Origin: Anaerosporobacter faecicola
GTDB lineage: Bacteria; Bacillota; Clostridia; Lachnospirales; Lachnospiraceae
Direction of reading: 5' to 3'
Assembly (NCBI RefSeq): GCF_012070565.1
Contig: NZ_JAAQRO010000022.1
Location: 248,001 to 312,000 of the forward strand
DNA: 64,000 nt
In this document: in pieces, positions 1 through 9,892 of the stretch
How positions within the stretch are numbered: position 1 is the first letter of the stretch
Layout of the letters: each line of letters begins with the position of its first letter
The notes under the pieces: model-generated
What the model saw: only the letters and a program-made list of their open reading frames with translations
What the model was told of the DNA's origin: nothing
The model's database searches: none
Program-made: the position numbers and the translations under genes

Positions 1-388
1 TTTCAAGACACGAATCACACATATTACAATTTACTTCTCTAGATTTGTATTCTTTCGAGCTACTAACTCCCATATTAATATCTTCTGATTGCTTGTCTAT
101 TCTAATAATAACTTCACATGTCTTTGCATTGAATCCAAACTGATCTCCAACATACCCAATCTCTTCGACAGTTTCCCTAACAACCCTTTCTATATCCACA
201 ATTGCATTTGAAGTTATTTCACCCATAACTGAGATTATACCTGTAGTTGCAGTAACCTCACATGCAACCCTTGCATTAGGATCCTTCTCCAAGTATGCAT
301 CTAATATTGCATCCGATAAAATATCACACATTTTATCAGGATGTCCTTCCGTTACGGATTCTGATGTAAATAAATATGTATTGTTCAT
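1..388 (-). CDS. metK: S-adenosylmethionine synthetase, N-terminal part (cut by window edge)
   Basis: The frame is open from the ATG at 388 to the window edge, giving 129 residues with no stop. The start [17 protein letters not shown] and the segments [20 protein letters not shown] and [12 protein letters not shown] match the N-terminal domain of MetK, which makes SAM from methionine and ATP. An AGGAGG site lies 6 bases before the ATG. In the variable loop after DINMGVS, where the family normally runs on to GAGDQG, this copy carries [14 protein letters not shown], a tight three-cysteine cluster I do not know from ordinary MetK. The gene lies downstream of the SAM-hungry cluster on the same strand but is separated from it by the merR unit and a terminator. 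It may be a second, divergent metK; the catalytic C-terminal parts are outside the window. Confidence 0.88.
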   Translation of the reverse strand, partial: MNNTYLFTSESVTEGHPDKMCDILSDAILDAYLEKDPNARVACEVTATTGIISVMGEITSNAIVDIERVVRETVEEIGYVGDQFGFNAKTCEVIIRIDKQSEDINMGVSSSKEYKSREVNCNMCDSCLE

Positions 389-688
389 ACAGTCCCTCCT
401 CTTTTTAGGGATATCCCCTATTTAAACTACTAAATCTTTAAGATATCTTACTTCATGTTGATCATCTCAACAACACACTATTGTTCTAATTTACTGGTCT
501 TATAGACTCTTGGGTGATAATTTTGCATAGTAAAGTAATAGAAAAGCTACCCCATATAGGTCTATTATCCTATATTGAGGTAGCCTCTAATTTACTATTA
601 AATTATAATGATGATGCAAGGGTCAAAAGGTCATTGTGGGAGTTGCAAAGCAACAGACAATTCGTACATCAACATTGGTCAAATTCAC
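389..688. other. Intergenic region between metK and the DUF6273 gene
   Basis: This 300-base gap holds a terminator hairpin for the DUF6273 gene (541-584), a small dyad GTTGA-TCATC-TCAAC at 457-471, and a GGGATATCCC palindrome at 408-417 just before the metK ribosome site. The last two may be regulatory for metK but have no recognised owner. A 61-codon plus-strand reading frame crosses the terminator and lacks a ribosome site, so I do not call it a gene. Confidence 0.5.
541..584 (-). terminator. Rho-independent terminator after the merR-DUF6273 unit
   Basis: On the minus strand the arm GCTACCTCAATATAGG pairs with CCTATATGGGGTAGC (one bulged base) and is followed by TTTTC. It lies about 105 bases past the stop of the DUF6273 gene and closes that two-gene unit before metK. 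Confidence 0.65.
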
Positions 689-1303
689 TTAGATTTTAAG
701 CCATAAGGCAGGACGAACCCCACCTGTACATCTTCCATCACTTATATTACCTTTTAATATATTATTACCCTGAATACCAATATTACCATCACCATGTATA
801 TATACTGCTTTAACACCAACACGACCAGGTGTCCGAGTCCACCACCACCAAACTTGTTCATTATTAGATTCTAGCCGTGCTACTCGTTTACTATTGTTTA
901 CATCTTTTCTTTCAAACCAATATCTCTGATTTTTCCCTGGATTGTACAGTTTTGCACTACTATCGCCAAAATATCTACATACTGCTTCTTCCATACTAAG
1001 CAAGAATATACGATCCGTTGTATCTTCTCCACCATATGTTCCATACCATTGATTATCAAGATTTTTATTTATCACAGGTACTATTCTTTCTTTCTCGTTT
1101 GTACTAAATTTGTCATAAAATTCTCCATTCAAGTATCTTCTTAGGGAACAATCAGCCCAAGTTATATCTTTATACTCATCATGATAAGAACGATGGTCGA
1201 TTATATGCTCTGTTATAATTAAAGCCAAATCATCCTTAATATCAAGAATTCTCCAACTATACTCTCCAAAGTGTATTACATCTCCAATCACATTATTCAT
1301 CAT
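689..1303 (-). CDS. DUF6273 domain protein
   Basis: This 204-residue protein matches the DUF6273 family, recognised by the opening FGEYSWRILDI, the segment ADCSLRRYLNGEFYDKFS, and the terminal block GGVRPALWLKI. The family is found in Firmicutes, often as a surface or stand-alone domain of unknown role, and resembles formylglycine-generating/C-type-lectin folds. No signal peptide or membrane segment is seen, so it is probably cytoplasmic here. A striking run of five tryptophans (VWWWWTRTPGR) lies near residue 152. The start overlaps the end of the upstream MerR gene by 11 bases, so the two are co-translated and the regulator may act with or control this protein. No enzymatic function can be assigned. 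Confidence 0.75.
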   Translation of the reverse strand: MMNNVIGDVIHFGEYSWRILDIKDDLALIITEHIIDHRSYHDEYKDITWADCSLRRYLNGEFYDKFSTNEKERIVPVINKNLDNQWYGTYGGEDTTDRIFLLSMEEAVCRYFGDSSAKLYNPGKNQRYWFERKDVNNSKRVARLESNNEQVWWWWTRTPGRVGVKAVYIHGDGNIGIQGNNILKGNISDGRCTGGVRPALWLKI

Positions 1304-2306
1304 TCAGTTTCTCCTTATCCTTCTCTTTAATTGGCAATAACAAATCTAATTGTAAAGCCTCCATTTCACTATGTTGTATATAATGATAAAAATTAAGTGT
1401 TTCTTCAAAACCGTATCCTACACAAGTATCTGTAGAATTCCAACGCTTGGTATCACAATCTTCCTCATACTTATCATTATTACTTACCCATTCCTTTAAC
1501 AGACGCCAATCTTCAAAATCCCACGTTCTCAACACATGAGCAGCATATAAGCCTCCATTAAAAGTACGTTTTACTAGTGGTAGAGAAACTTCCATATCAT
1601 CTGGAATTGATACCCACATCTCATATGCACGAGAAGGGTTCTCTTCTGCCATATCTTCCGTAGAGCAGTCAAAGCCAAAACTACGAGCATCCGGTTTTAA
1701 TCTTAGTAAATCATTATTCCTTACAAACTGACTTATCGTATCAAACACCTTACCCTCACAGTCATCCCCATAGGCATACGTAACGGCCACACTCATAGGT
1801 GGAAGATAGACAATTCTTACGTCGTTATCTTCCAACTTATTTAGTTTTTTACTTGCTTGATTCAGTTGTTCCAATGATTTATCCTCCTTAAAATTAATTT
1901 TTGATACAGTCAGCGAATCTACAATCTCTAATAAACCTTCATCATCTGGTAATACAAACACGTCACTTCCAATATTGAGACGATTGATAAATACTTCAAC
2001 TACATCTCGTATGGTTGAGAGTGATGCAATCTCCTCCTCGATGTCACTAAGATTACGTTCCAATATATCGATTGCTATACTCACATCTGAATTATTCAAC
2101 ATCTCAGCTATTTGTTTTAGCGGTATCCTCAATTTCCGTAATATAATAACTTGACGCAAACGTTTTATTGCCTCCATATCATATACACGGTAAGCATAAT
2201 TATCCTTTTTAGTAGGCATGATCAACCCTACTTGTTCGTAATACCGAAGCGTGCGATTTGATATAGAAAAATGTTTAGAAACCTGACCAATGGTTTTTAG
2301 TTCCAT
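1293..2306 (-). CDS. MerR-family transcriptional regulator with effector-binding domain
   Basis: Residues 1-75 form a MerR winged helix (TIGQVSKHFSISNRTLRYYEQVGLI), followed by a coiled-coil dimerisation helix to about residue 115. The remaining 220 residues are a long GyrI/SOUL-like ligand-binding region, typical of MerR proteins that sense small hydrophobic or cationic molecules. The protein ends in a charged tail. It overlaps the DUF6273 gene downstream. A good promoter (2409-2438) lies about 100 bases upstream. Just before the start there is also an ATGACTATGACAT dyad next to a TATACT box, fitting self-regulation. It sits just beyond the end of the biosynthetic cluster, so it might respond to the product, but that is only positional. 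Confidence 0.8.
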   Translation of the reverse strand: MELKTIGQVSKHFSISNRTLRYYEQVGLIMPTKKDNYAYRVYDMEAIKRLRQVIILRKLRIPLKQIAEMLNNSDVSIAIDILERNLSDIEEEIASLSTIRDVVEVFINRLNIGSDVFVLPDDEGLLEIVDSLTVSKINFKEDKSLEQLNQASKKLNKLEDNDVRIVYLPPMSVAVTYAYGDDCEGKVFDTISQFVRNNDLLRLKPDARSFGFDCSTEDMAEENPSRAYEMWVSIPDDMEVSLPLVKRTFNGGLYAAHVLRTWDFEDWRLLKEWVSNNDKYEEDCDTKRWNSTDTCVGYGFEETLNFYHYIQHSEMEALQLDLLLPIKEKDKEKLNDE

Positions 2307-2408
2307 AGATATCCCCCCTAGTATAATAATGTCATAGTCATAAAATACTACATTAAAAAGATTATTAAATCTCTCTTTGTAACTTCTACTAGTGGTCTTT
2401 CAATCTAA

Positions 2409-2438
2409 TCATAAAGGTTGACGCGACGTAAATGTCAA
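2409..2438 (-). promoter_or_regulatory. Predicted sigma-A promoter for merR
   Basis: On the minus strand a perfect -35 TTGACA (2433-2438) is followed after 17-18 bases by TTTATG/TTATGA. The -35 is part of a dyad TTGAC...GTCAA, which could be an operator. Confidence 0.5.
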
Positions 2439-2447
2439 TATAATTAT

Positions 2448-2482
2448 TAAAAAAAAATTATCACGACAGATCTGTAGTAACC
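2448..2482 (-). terminator. Possible terminator at the end of the biosynthetic operon
   Basis: Minus-strand sequence ACTACAGATCTGTCGTGA is followed by TAA and nine T residues. The stem is short (ACAGATCTGT core, with the middle forced into the loop), so this is a weak candidate. It lies about 100 bases after the last cluster gene. Confidence 0.35.
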
Positions 2483-2582
2483 ACATAGTTGGTAGACTTT
2501 TTTTGCAACAGTTCCTACTATATGATATAACATGCGGGATAATTTAACAATAAATTTTACTATTTTTTCTATTATTATCCTA

Positions 2583-4691
2583 TTATGGTGTATAAAAATA
2601 CTCCCTTAATTTTAATTTATATAAACTTTTAAGATTCTTATATTTATACTTATTATGTTGAAATTCACAGTATTTTTCTTGTCCAAACTGTGTTACACTC
2701 ATACATTTTGGACACTGCTCTTGTACCTCACAAGTATTGCAACCTCTTATGGCACAAGCATCGTCAAATCTTTCTTGAACAATTTTCTGTGCAGTTACCA
2801 AGTCAAAATCCTTCCATTTCATAATGGGTTCCCCATTCATGCATGTATAGATATATTCGCCCTTAATTATAATTCTTTTTAATCCAATTGCAGGGCACTC
2901 TTTCTCATCACACCATCTACAATGATCCTCCAACATATAATCACTACAATCATAGGAACTTTGAGCTAAAATTTTTGTTGTATCTACCGCCTCTAGATTA
3001 AACAAATACATCTGAAGATCTTTATCATCCTTTAATGCCACATACAGCTTATCATCAAATGTTTTCGTATAAGCAGCTTCTCCCGCGATTTTTTTCCTGT
3101 ATTCTACTGTCTCCGCATTATTAAGCTTATTAAATTCTTCTCCATCAAAACAGTCCCCCCCATACGCTCTCAATGGATAATAAAATGTTATATTACCTGG
3201 TTGACTTTCCTCTACTATATGCACTTTAATCGTAGTCCCAAAATCCTTTATTAGTTTAGAAAAATTAATACTATCCTTATCAATTAATAACACTTGAGGA
3301 ACCTGTTCTTTTATTAGTCCAATCCCCATAATAGTCTGAATAAAACTTCTTCTATGTGACATTGCATACTTAATTAGGTCATTGGGTAAATGAGGCAATA
3401 TCTGAGGATTATAGTTGTATAACATAGGCATATTATCATAATTATAATTTAAAACGAGTGGAGACGACAATTTAAGCGCTTCAACTTCTTTCTTATAACG
3501 CGTACTTACTTTCATAAATGCCTCTGTCCCTGCATAATACGTTAAAACATTATGTGCATAATGATTTGCATTCATCTGAGAAAGAACCTCTAGACTCTCT
3601 AATGCTTCTTGCTCCGTTTCTCCCTCCCAACCAAAGATCATATTAACCGTTGTATCAATCTTTAATGCTACCGATAACCTTACAGCCTCTCTTACCTTGG
3701 ATATGAATACTTTTTCTTTTTCATATGTATGATTAATAGTAGGACTAACCTTTCCCATAGCGTTTAGAATTCTAGGAACTCCACTTTCAAGTCCATAACT
3801 GATTCTTACACAGCCTGCTTTATTTAGTAATTCAAGTAACTCCTCATCAACCAAATCGGCCCTCGTTTGGCAACCAAACTCAATATGAATCTGTTCTTTA
3901 ATGATTCTCTGACATAGTTCTACTGTTCTAGCTCTTGAAATAGTAAATATATCGTCCATAAACTCAATCTTCGGCTTAAATCCCTGCTCTTTTGCAGTAT
4001 TGGTAATATACCTCAATTCCTCAATAACACGATCTACCGAATTAAAGCTAATGCTATGCTGTCCAATAGCTGCAAAATTGCAGTATCTACAGCTGAACAC
4101 ACAACCTCTAGAAGTTACCAACATAACCATTTGGTTTACCCTTTGACATTCTTTAATATCAATTACTTGCTCAAGGTATGGAGATGGATAATGATCTAAA
4201 TCTGATATCAGATTCCCCACTGGATTATCAATCATCTCACCTAATGCATTCCTATACGATATGCTACTTAAGTGACTATAGTCTTTTTTATGTAGGATAC
4301 ATTCAAGTAGATTAGGCCAGATTTCCTCACCTGCAAATTTACTACATATATCAATTTCAGGAATAGCATCAATAACGTATTGGGTGGAAAAAGTTGCTGT
4401 TGGCCCGCCAGCAACCATTACTACATCATCACCTAATCTTTCCTTAAGCAATCTAGCTAATTCTTTAATCAAATAGAAATTGTAATCATAAATTGAATAG
4501 CCAATAACTTTTGGATTTAATTTAGTAATTGCATCTGCTACTTCCTCCATGGTTGCATAAGAATCCATGATAAAACAGTTCGCACGATATCCTTTATCTC
4601 TTAGACTGGCTACTATATAACTTTGTCCCAGATGATATATAAACTTACCCGAAAAATCAAAAAATATAAATAAAGCGTCCATAATATTCAC
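2583..4691 (-). CDS. B12-binding radical SAM enzyme with Cys-rich C-terminal region
   Basis: This 702-residue protein has a cobalamin-binding-like Rossmann domain (residues 1-140, with AGGPTATFS) and then a radical SAM core with CVFSCRYC (CX3CX2C, about residue 198) and the GLESG motif. From about residue 580 it adds an unusual Cys-rich tail with CRWCDEKEC, CMNGEP, and CNTCEVQEQCPKC, which could hold one or two auxiliary Fe-S clusters in the style of SPASM/Twitch domains. Radical SAM enzymes cleave SAM to a 5'-deoxyadenosyl radical or, with B12, methylate unreactive carbons. The start is GTG with AAGGAAGGAG upstream. It is the last gene of the cluster, 41 bases after the PKS gene. Its substrate is unknown; a tailoring role on carrier-bound or free peptide is inferred from context. 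Confidence 0.8.
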   Translation of the reverse strand: MNIMDALFIFFDFSGKFIYHLGQSYIVASLRDKGYRANCFIMDSYATMEEVADAITKLNPKVIGYSIYDYNFYLIKELARLLKERLGDDVVMVAGGPTATFSTQYVIDAIPEIDICSKFAGEEIWPNLLECILHKKDYSHLSSISYRNALGEMIDNPVGNLISDLDHYPSPYLEQVIDIKECQRVNQMVMLVTSRGCVFSCRYCNFAAIGQHSISFNSVDRVIEELRYITNTAKEQGFKPKIEFMDDIFTISRARTVELCQRIIKEQIHIEFGCQTRADLVDEELLELLNKAGCVRISYGLESGVPRILNAMGKVSPTINHTYEKEKVFISKVREAVRLSVALKIDTTVNMIFGWEGETEQEALESLEVLSQMNANHYAHNVLTYYAGTEAFMKVSTRYKKEVEALKLSSPLVLNYNYDNMPMLYNYNPQILPHLPNDLIKYAMSHRRSFIQTIMGIGLIKEQVPQVLLIDKDSINFSKLIKDFGTTIKVHIVEESQPGNITFYYPLRAYGGDCFDGEEFNKLNNAETVEYRKKIAGEAAYTKTFDDKLYVALKDDKDLQMYLFNLEAVDTTKILAQSSYDCSDYMLEDHCRWCDEKECPAIGLKRIIIKGEYIYTCMNGEPIMKWKDFDLVTAQKIVQERFDDACAIRGCNTCEVQEQCPKCMSVTQFGQEKYCEFQHNKYKYKNLKSLYKLKLREYFYTP

Positions 4692-4732
4692 ACTGACTCC
4701 TTCCTTATCTTGATAACTAAAATCAATTCGTT

Positions 4733-7700
4733 CTATGGTAACGTAGTAATATCTCCAATGTTAATCTGATCGTTTTCACATACACTAGCAATAATCCTCT
4801 CATACAGCTCAAGTAATCTTTCTATTGTATCTTTCTTAAATAATCTTGTGTTGTACTCCATGATCAGTCGAATTTTTCCTTCCTTCTCTATTGCTTCCAG
4901 TAATATATCATTTCTTGATACAAGATTGACATGTTCATGTGGAGTTATACTTAGACCACCTTCCAACTCGATTTCTTTTGTTCCAGTATTTTGCATTACA
5001 AATACAATATTGGATATAGGATTTGCTACATTACCAGTCCTTTCCCCGATATCCTTTACTAGTTCAAAAAATGGATATTCACAATTATCACATGATTCTA
5101 AAAAGTCTTGGTCCACTTTCTTTAATAAATCCTCGTATGTCATCTCATCTTTCACTGTACATCTTAAAACTATAATATTAATAAATACTCCAATAAGATT
5201 TTCTAATTCACTATGCGTTCTACCTGAAATAGGAACACCAATCGTTATATCCTGTTGTATTGTAAATTTATGTATCAGAATATAAAAAGCAGAAACCAAA
5301 GTAACAAAAATACTTACGCCTTGCTTTTCGGCAATTACTTTTAACTTATTCGTTAGATCCCTTTCGATTTCAGCATATATTTTATTACCAGATGTAAATA
5401 CTTCAGCCTTGTCAATCTTATCAAAAGGTAGTTTTAATACCGTAAAATCTTGTAGCAATTTATTTAACCAATATTCTTTTTGTTTCTTATAAAATCCTTT
5501 GGAAAGAAGAGTATTCTGCCATTCAGAGTAATCGGTATACTGTATTGTCATATCTGGCAATTTGTTCCCTCGATAAATATTGGAAATATCATTTAACATA
5601 ACCTGCATAGATGCAGCATCCGCTATTAGATGATGAATATCAAATAATAAATAATACTCATCATCAGTTGCTCTGAACAGCCCTACTCGAAACAGGGGTG
5701 CTTTCTCTAAATGAAAAGGCTTGATAAACTCATTTGCAACTTCATTAATATCTCGATTATTCATCTCTTGCTGAACAATCGAAAACTCTACCGTGTCCTC
5801 TACTTTCTGTACGATCTCATTTTTAATAAGATGTAGTGAGGTCCTTAATATTTCATGTCGACGAATAAGGAATTGTAATACCTCTTCTAACTTGTCTACA
5901 TCTAAATGTCCTTTAACATTATAAACCCATGACATATTCCAACTAATATCTCTATGCTTTCTAATCGTTAATAGATACATTCTTTTTTGAGCCATAGATG
6001 CTTCATAATATTCCTTCTTTTTTGCTTTTGGTATTAACTCATACAGTTGATTCTTTAATTCTACTTGTTTACTTTCAACACATACTGCCGTTTTCTCTAT
6101 TGTTAGGCTGGAAAGAAGGTCTTTTACTGTAAGCTTTGTATTCAATTCCGTATTTATTCTATTTACAATTTTCATTGCAATTATGGAATCACCACCTAGT
6201 TCATAGAAATTATCGTCGATCCTTAACACCGTATATCCAAGTGTATCTCCCCAGACATTCGCTATTAATTTCTCCACTGTTGAATAACTTCCTTCCTCTC
6301 TACCATGTAAGATTACATCAGGTAGCAACTTACTATTTTCCCTTCTATCTGAACTACTATAATTATTTATTGCTTGAACCCTATCCTTTATCCCCTTTGA
6401 TAGATAAAACGGTAAAATTTCTTTAATAGAAAAAAGATCACTTCTATAATTCATTCTTCCAACAATTAATGTGTTAATCTCCTTATTCATAATCATCTCA
6501 AAAGATCGAAGTAGTTCCTCTGTGGTAAGCACTTCAAACATATTCTTGTTTCTCTTATACTGTCCCTTTGAACCTTCCACTGTTCTCTCCCATGGCGCCC
6601 AACTGATACAGATTGTATTTTTTTTAGATATATTTCTTGATTCTGCAAAGGACTCTATATACGAATTAGCAGCCGTATAACTTGCGGAACCTATCGCTCC
6701 CATAAGTGTAATTGGAGATGAGATTACTACAAAAAAATCAAGCTTCTCATTCTTTGTTAATTCTTCTAGAAAATAAGTCCCCTGAATTTTAGGAGCAATT
6801 ACTTGAACAAAATCCTCGAAATTCTCATCTTTGATAAGCTTTCCCTGTCTTCCAACGCCAATTGCAGCACTATGAATGATTCCATTAATTTTCCCATATT
6901 TACTTTTTATTTTTTCTAATACCATTTTTAAATCTTCATACTTAGCAACATCAGCTCTGTAAAGTTCTACTGAGCTTCCACGTTTCTCAATCTGCATTAA
7001 GGTATTTAATTTGTATGTAACAGTATCATCACCATAATCATCACTACAATCCCAATTCTTTCTGTTTGGATACTCCGTTCGATTAACTAGGATTAATTTT
7101 ACCTTTGCCTTTAATGATAAGGAAGAGGCTATATTAAGTCCAATTCCCCCCATTCCACCGGTTATTACATAAACACCACCATCCTCTATATGAACTTCTC
7201 TATTCTTACGATTAACAGGATTCGTAGCAGTAATCTCTTGCACATACCTTACACTGTCTCTATAGGCAACATATTGATCTTCTCCTAATTCAATCTCTTT
7301 TTGAATTTCACTCATTGGAGTATTCCTATCTGTATCGATGCATCTACAATTTATACGAAAATCCTCCATATTGACTACTTTTCCAACACCAAATAATGCT
7401 GCATATTCAGGATTAATTTTCGTCTCACTTCCATCAACACAATTAGCACACTGTCCCATAAGAATAAGATCCAATTGATTAAACTTTTCTTTCAATACAA
7501 CCTTTATTAAATGAAGGAATTTATACAGTACCGTATTCATTCGTTTTCCATACGCAGGTACCTTATCCTCAATATTCCCTGGACCTGCAATATATATAAT
7601 TCGTGCTATACATGCACCTTTCAAATCATTTAATACTCGTTTAATCTCTTCTTCCTTATTGCTTATATAGTACGCATTATTACTTGTCTTCTTAATGTCA

Positions 7701-9817
7701 TTGCTAATTACCACATATCTTACATTAGATCCAAATCTTTTTGATAACTCTGAACCTGTGTGGCTATAATTCTCGCTAATTATAAGTGTGTACCCATTAG
7801 CTTTATCTCTATATGGTACAGTAAGTTGCATTCTATTCCACTGTTTCATCCAATAAAAGTTATCCGGACTATTTTCTAGGTTACTAAACCAATGTCTTTT
7901 GTTAAGAAATGGATATGTTGGTAGATGCACTTTCTTTTTTGAATTAAACTGATATAATGCACTCCATTCTATCTCTGCACCTTTAACATAAAACTCACAT
8001 AGCTGTGTCAACTTTTCTCCATTCAAATCATTTTTTGACTTAATTGACTCTACTATGCGCGATGCTTCCGAATTGAATATCCTTTTCTCTTTCTCCGTTA
8101 TTTCACCTTGATTTTTTACCTCTTTGCTCTCATTTACAACTTTAAAGTTATTGTAATATATTCCTGTATAAAAAACTCCAATTGCACTGTTTCCTTTTAA
8201 TCCCAAACGCTTTAATAATTCTAATTTTCTTAATAAATCTGTTGTGCTTTCAATTATTAATGCAAGCCTACAATTATAATGCGTTCTACCTATACTAGCT
8301 GTGTAACACACATTATCCAGTCCCAACTTATCATAATCCAACTTAGAATAAAGTATAATTAATTTCTCCAAAGATTCTACTTCCTTTGCCGAAAGAGTTA
8401 ATATTCTAAAGTCAGACTCTTCTCCAAGTCTTCTACTCCTACATAGATGGTTATCCGTATGTGGCGGTTCTTCCAGGATTACATGACAGTTCGTTCCACT
8501 AAAACCAAACGAACTAACACCACATCTCCTTGGAAAACCAGAGGTATTCCATTGGCTAAGTCTTGTATTCACATATACTGGCGACTCATGAAATGCAATC
8601 ATTCTATTAGGACTCTCAAAGTTAATTGTTGGAGGTATTATCCCCTTTTGTATTGCAAGTGTTGCTTTGATCAGACCGGCAAGACCCGCTGCTGCATCCA
8701 AGTGTCCAATATTAGATTTCACAGAACCAATTGCACAGAACTGCTTCTTTTGCGTGTAATTTCGAAAAGCTCTCTGTATACCATCAATCTCTATCGGATC
8801 TCCCAATTTTGTTCCTGTACCATGTGCCTCAATGTAACTTATTGTCTCAGGATCAATCCCAGCATCCTTCCATGCTTTTACGATTACCTTCTCCTGTGCT
8901 ATTGGATTAGGTGCTGTAAGACTAGCAGATGCACCATCTTGATTATACGCACTTCCTTTTATTACTGCATATATGCTATCCTCATCTTCTACTGCTTTAT
9001 CGAAAGGTTTCAGCAAAACAGCTATAACTCCCTCTCCTGCACCTGTTCCATCGGATTGATCGTCGAACGTTCTTGTTCTTTTACTAGATGACTCGATGCC
9101 TATATGCGCTTGTCTAATAGGAAGTAAATTAATCTGCACACCACCAACAAGAGCCATACTACATTCCCCATTCCTTATAGATTGGCAAGCAATATGAAGG
9201 GCAACAAGCGAGGAAGAACATAACGTATTCACAACCATACTAGGTCCCTTCAAGTCAAATATATAAGAAATCCTACTTGCTATAATCGGAGGCAAGTTTC
9301 CTTGCACCAACATCGGCGAAAAGGAAGGGTCTATGACATCGTTAAGCATTTTTTTGTAATCCATATCATTAGATAATCCAACAAATACACCTGTATCAGT
9401 GCCCCTTATATTGTCCCCACCATATCCTGCATCTTCTAATGTTTCCATTCCTACTTCAAGAAATAATCTTTGATTCGGGTCCATTACTGCTGCCTCGTTA
9501 GGAGATAAATTAAAGAATTTGTTGTCAAATTGATCAACATTACTAAGATAGGCACCTTCTTCAAAATTAACCCCTTCCTTTTTGCGTCCAATAAAATTAT
9601 AATATTCCTCTAAGTCCCTCCTCCTTTGTTCTGGAATGGTATCTATAAAATCTGTCCCCTCTACAACTTTATCCCAGAATTCATGAATGCTGTCTACTCC
9701 TGGAAGTCTTGCAGACATTCCAATTATGGCAATATCTCTAGAAGAATATTTCTCGATCTCTTTTTCACCTGATACTTTTCTCTCTTCAATTGGTATTAAA
9801 TCAATTAAGTTATTCAT
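4733..9817 (-). CDS. Hybrid trans-AT PKS-NRPS: KS-KR-ACP-C
   Basis: This is a megasynthase of about 1,694 residues. The ketosynthase (25-450) has the active Cys in TLCSSS and both catalytic His residues (EAHGTGT, NIGHLDAAAG). The ketoreductase (about 640-1080) has the NADPH loop GGMGGIG and the catalytic Tyr in YTAANSY. The carrier domain has GGDSII near 1207. The last domain is a condensation domain with HHLIADAAS near 1392, where the usual HHxxxDG Gly is Ala. There is no AT domain, so malonyl units must come from the separate acyltransferase encoded immediately upstream. The chain would gain one beta-hydroxy ketide and then be condensed by the C domain. A TTG at 9883 could extend the frame, but ATG 9817 has AAGGAG at good spacing. 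A terminal C domain with no following A/PCP implies transfer to another protein or release. Confidence 0.9.
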   Translation of the reverse strand: MNNLIDLIPIEERKVSGEKEIEKYSSRDIAIIGMSARLPGVDSIHEFWDKVVEGTDFIDTIPEQRRRDLEEYYNFIGRKKEGVNFEEGAYLSNVDQFDNKFFNLSPNEAAVMDPNQRLFLEVGMETLEDAGYGGDNIRGTDTGVFVGLSNDMDYKKMLNDVIDPSFSPMLVQGNLPPIIASRISYIFDLKGPSMVVNTLCSSSLVALHIACQSIRNGECSMALVGGVQINLLPIRQAHIGIESSSKRTRTFDDQSDGTGAGEGVIAVLLKPFDKAVEDEDSIYAVIKGSAYNQDGASASLTAPNPIAQEKVIVKAWKDAGIDPETISYIEAHGTGTKLGDPIEIDGIQRAFRNYTQKKQFCAIGSVKSNIGHLDAAAGLAGLIKATLAIQKGIIPPTINFESPNRMIAFHESPVYVNTRLSQWNTSGFPRRCGVSSFGFSGTNCHVILEEPPHTDNHLCRSRRLGEESDFRILTLSAKEVESLEKLIILYSKLDYDKLGLDNVCYTASIGRTHYNCRLALIIESTTDLLRKLELLKRLGLKGNSAIGVFYTGIYYNNFKVVNESKEVKNQGEITEKEKRIFNSEASRIVESIKSKNDLNGEKLTQLCEFYVKGAEIEWSALYQFNSKKKVHLPTYPFLNKRHWFSNLENSPDNFYWMKQWNRMQLTVPYRDKANGYTLIISENYSHTGSELSKRFGSNVRYVVISNDIKKTSNNAYYISNKEEEIKRVLNDLKGACIARIIYIAGPGNIEDKVPAYGKRMNTVLYKFLHLIKVVLKEKFNQLDLILMGQCANCVDGSETKINPEYAALFGVGKVVNMEDFRINCRCIDTDRNTPMSEIQKEIELGEDQYVAYRDSVRYVQEITATNPVNRKNREVHIEDGGVYVITGGMGGIGLNIASSLSLKAKVKLILVNRTEYPNRKNWDCSDDYGDDTVTYKLNTLMQIEKRGSSVELYRADVAKYEDLKMVLEKIKSKYGKINGIIHSAAIGVGRQGKLIKDENFEDFVQVIAPKIQGTYFLEELTKNEKLDFFVVISSPITLMGAIGSASYTAANSYIESFAESRNISKKNTICISWAPWERTVEGSKGQYKRNKNMFEVLTTEELLRSFEMIMNKEINTLIVGRMNYRSDLFSIKEILPFYLSKGIKDRVQAINNYSSSDRRENSKLLPDVILHGREEGSYSTVEKLIANVWGDTLGYTVLRIDDNFYELGGDSIIAMKIVNRINTELNTKLTVKDLLSSLTIEKTAVCVESKQVELKNQLYELIPKAKKKEYYEASMAQKRMYLLTIRKHRDISWNMSWVYNVKGHLDVDKLEEVLQFLIRRHEILRTSLHLIKNEIVQKVEDTVEFSIVQQEMNNRDINEVANEFIKPFHLEKAPLFRVGLFRATDDEYYLLFDIHHLIADAASMQVMLNDISNIYRGNKLPDMTIQYTDYSEWQNTLLSKGFYKKQKEYWLNKLLQDFTVLKLPFDKIDKAEVFTSGNKIYAEIERDLTNKLKVIAEKQGVSIFVTLVSAFYILIHKFTIQQDITIGVPISGRTHSELENLIGVFINIIVLRCTVKDEMTYEDLLKKVDQDFLESCDNCEYPFFELVKDIGERTGNVANPISNIVFVMQNTGTKEIELEGGLSITPHEHVNLVSRNDILLEAIEKEGKIRLIMEYNTRLFKKDTIERLLELYERIIASVCENDQINIGDITTLP

Positions 9818-9892
9818 ATCCAGCTCCTTATTATCAATAATGATTAAGAAAAACATAGCCTTATCCTTATGTTCTCTTGACAATTAATAGTT

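Noticed and set aside
514-699. A 61-codon plus-strand frame between metK and the DUF6273 gene
   Set aside because: It has no ribosome site, runs through a terminator hairpin of the opposite strand, overlaps the DUF6273 end, and resembles no protein I know.
8447-9091. A 214-codon plus-strand frame inside the PKS gene
   Set aside because: It lies wholly within the ketosynthase coding region on the other strand and has no ribosome site; it is a shadow of codon use.
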